From assembly GCA_002380675.1 (NCBI GenBank), contig DFWB01000136.1, positions 1-6,196 of the forward strand: a stretch of DNA of 6,196 nt, written 5' to 3'. The position numbers and the translations under genes are program-made. The notes under the pieces were generated by a model. It made no database searches, was not told the origin of the DNA, and was given only the letters and a program-made list of their open reading frames with translations. Positions 6,101 to 6,196 of the stretch are shown in pieces (within the stretch, counting starts at the first letter, position 1; each line of letters opens with the position of its first letter). The stretch is from Akkermansiaceae bacterium UBA4145 (GTDB taxonomy: Bacteria > Verrucomicrobiota > Verrucomicrobiia > Verrucomicrobiales > Akkermansiaceae).

Positions 6101-6196
6101 CTCACGAATGCTGCAGTCTCTCTTCCGGGGAAGCGCACACGGGATGCCGCTTGCGGGCTTGCGTTGGGAAAATGGTCCGGCGACACAAACCCTGGA
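3183..6196 (+). CDS. Very large low-complexity protein of the tail cluster, function unknown; 3' end beyond window
   Basis: One uninterrupted frame of 1004 codons runs to the window edge. An in-frame TAG at 3177 limits the start, and ATG 3183 is the first candidate. Its ribosome site (GAGGAG, 15 nt upstream) is too far to be ideal, so coupling to the tube gene 26 bp upstream is likely. Residues 1-170 look folded (helices at about 8-46 and 73-97, an acidic aromatic stretch SYFESQ...FFDFEGLVFTNAEDWDVVEEGF at 81-130). Residues 171-222 are basic and Arg/Pro-rich. Residues about 223-715 are mostly Ser/Pro/Ala/Gly/Glu-rich and probably disordered, with short amphipathic helices (for example 240-258, 319-342, 416-438, 575-601). 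From about 716 Trp and helix density rise (725-776, 813-900, 965-986). I see no Cys and only five His, no signal peptide, no membrane segment, no HExxH and no Walker motif. No family is recognised. Candidate roles from context are tape measure, lumen cargo or assembly scaffold. The gene itself is secure; its function is not. Confidence 0.9.
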   Translation, partial: MAGETQDITVLELLDRIESGQLTGIHDLAATVLDGVQRMVDSILARSEPRTSLSDRFSWTGSPLADQLGAKYETEERLALSYFESQNQRALSRLAQAVSPIDMMSGYSFFDFEGLVFTNAEDWDVVEEGFVDELVYQEASKKRSLFGQDIRRQATLSPEGDLSFEKELVRHPAQSDQGRRRSGPVSRDTRRAKSPARPTTVRPSPVRRPTPMKPAMRARKPIVSSPYPEAMATSADMGLSPILERAIEMVEAAQSLSRTSQPEVFEFENIALGADPLQTAEMPFEQPSSTWGPTQRSGSPRPVTEGHRIDDIRLKPQGMPALSGALDTVEGLKSRLFETQEQSLTQTLDFRPLRSPLLMEPDLNLDMALVEPGQEESFIGAESAQGPEASASAGRAVSESLFQPPAQKPAAPVKKSWSMKDLVRSAGLSREAAKTSALGSPITAARLSPQQEIAQSEQGSPSAILSQPVSVDGSGTPVQSFVGPVAAAEVAVAESFEPIALSPGEQGASGERIARTSMGLRPVVPLSPMAVSAEDVKAGFVPVQDVFIPASAAPALAVGMAEARGAAGLKTSGISSISKMSEARVDRMMASEILSPLGERLSSDPTVSEMGLATEDFSFVVPTAFDAFVESSPLEGSTQPTRREPSLKEIVESRVSIGEEAPLQAPVEHQIIARRSLGSRLPLSLQGGSEDLSDTPTADSGLRPQGNEIPFKGLGQDWSASAPESIRARAELAGWTLDGFDKLLDAPEGATLLREGVTQGTGFWQRLEERGFLEGPVSEREALDASMVQLGSEEPILQGETESQQEGAPPEREWNKEKLRSVLSRAAAKSGVAANPLVPRLAKEVSARNEFSDSKLFGSSLLDIWASTPASSQPESIGRFAESLRRELQAEGVADGALLNIPAEISGAAQVRPAVEAPVVARADDGASFSASEGEGAQGLGMDFRASSAMSADTPGSGSRPRYETAARLTRQLSRMLQSLFRGSAHGMPLAGLRWENGPATQTL
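3771..3815 (+). repeat. Imperfect 15-bp tandem repeat coding an Arg/Pro motif
   Basis: The units at 3771-3785 and 3786-3800 match at 13 of 15 bases, and a third, more diverged unit follows at 3801-3815. They encode RPTTV, RPSPV and RRPTP (residues 197-211) inside the giant protein's basic patch. The repeat keeps the reading frame and could expand or contract in units of five residues by slippage. Confidence 0.6.

Noticed and set aside
5452..6186. 244-codon open frame on the minus strand
   Set aside because: It lies wholly antisense to the giant gene. Its translation is Pro/Arg/Ser/Leu-rich without any recognisable motif, as expected from the complement of Ser/Glu/Ala-rich coding sequence. 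No ribosome site or promoter was noted.
3183..6196. Reading the giant protein as a DUF4157-type eCIS-associated toxin or metalloprotease
   Set aside because: No HExxH and no VRVH-type motif is present in the visible 1004 residues. Such a domain could only lie beyond the window.

Overview
The window holds part of a gene cluster for a phage-tail-like contractile injection particle of the extracellular contractile injection system (eCIS) / tailocin type. The evidence is a full contractile sheath gene and a gp19-type inner tube gene in tandem, preceded by two small genes that I recognise as regular partners in such clusters. No capsid, portal, terminase, integrase or lysis gene is seen, which fits a chromosomal particle cluster better than a whole prophage, although only about 6 kb is visible. 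All genes lie on the + strand. Moderate GC content, GTG starts, strong AGGAG-type ribosome binding sites and a close match to a sigma-54 promoter point to a Gram-negative-type bacterium. A deltaproteobacterial or myxobacterial-like source is possible, but the sequence alone does not settle the taxon.

Layout. At 42-413 lies a 123-aa tail/baseplate assembly protein with a C-terminal CPxC motif. At 410-574 lies a 54-aa DUF6760-type protein, translationally overlapped with it (GTGA). The 131-bp gap at 575-705 is the only real intergenic region. It carries A-tracts, a -24/-12 (RpoN) promoter match, a perfect 7-bp inverted repeat enclosing that promoter, and a near-identical 10-bp direct repeat on both sides. 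The sheath gene follows at 706-2463 (585 aa), then the tube gene at 2488-3156 (222 aa, with an unusual Gly-rich N-terminal extension). From 3183 to the window edge runs one unbroken frame of at least 1004 codons. It encodes a very large, Cys-free, mostly low-complexity protein with a compact N-terminal part, a basic Arg/Pro patch, a long Ser/Pro/Ala/Glu-rich stretch with scattered short helices, and a more helical part after residue ~720. I do not recognise its family.

How it works together. Sheath and tube form the concentric contractile tail, and the two small upstream proteins probably help baseplate or tube assembly. The giant protein follows the tube gene by 26 bp, so it is probably made in the same transcript. 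By position it could be a tape measure, a lumen cargo or an assembly scaffold, and it is the most interesting object here. The promoter suggests that sheath, tube and giant protein form an activator-dependent unit separate from the small genes upstream.
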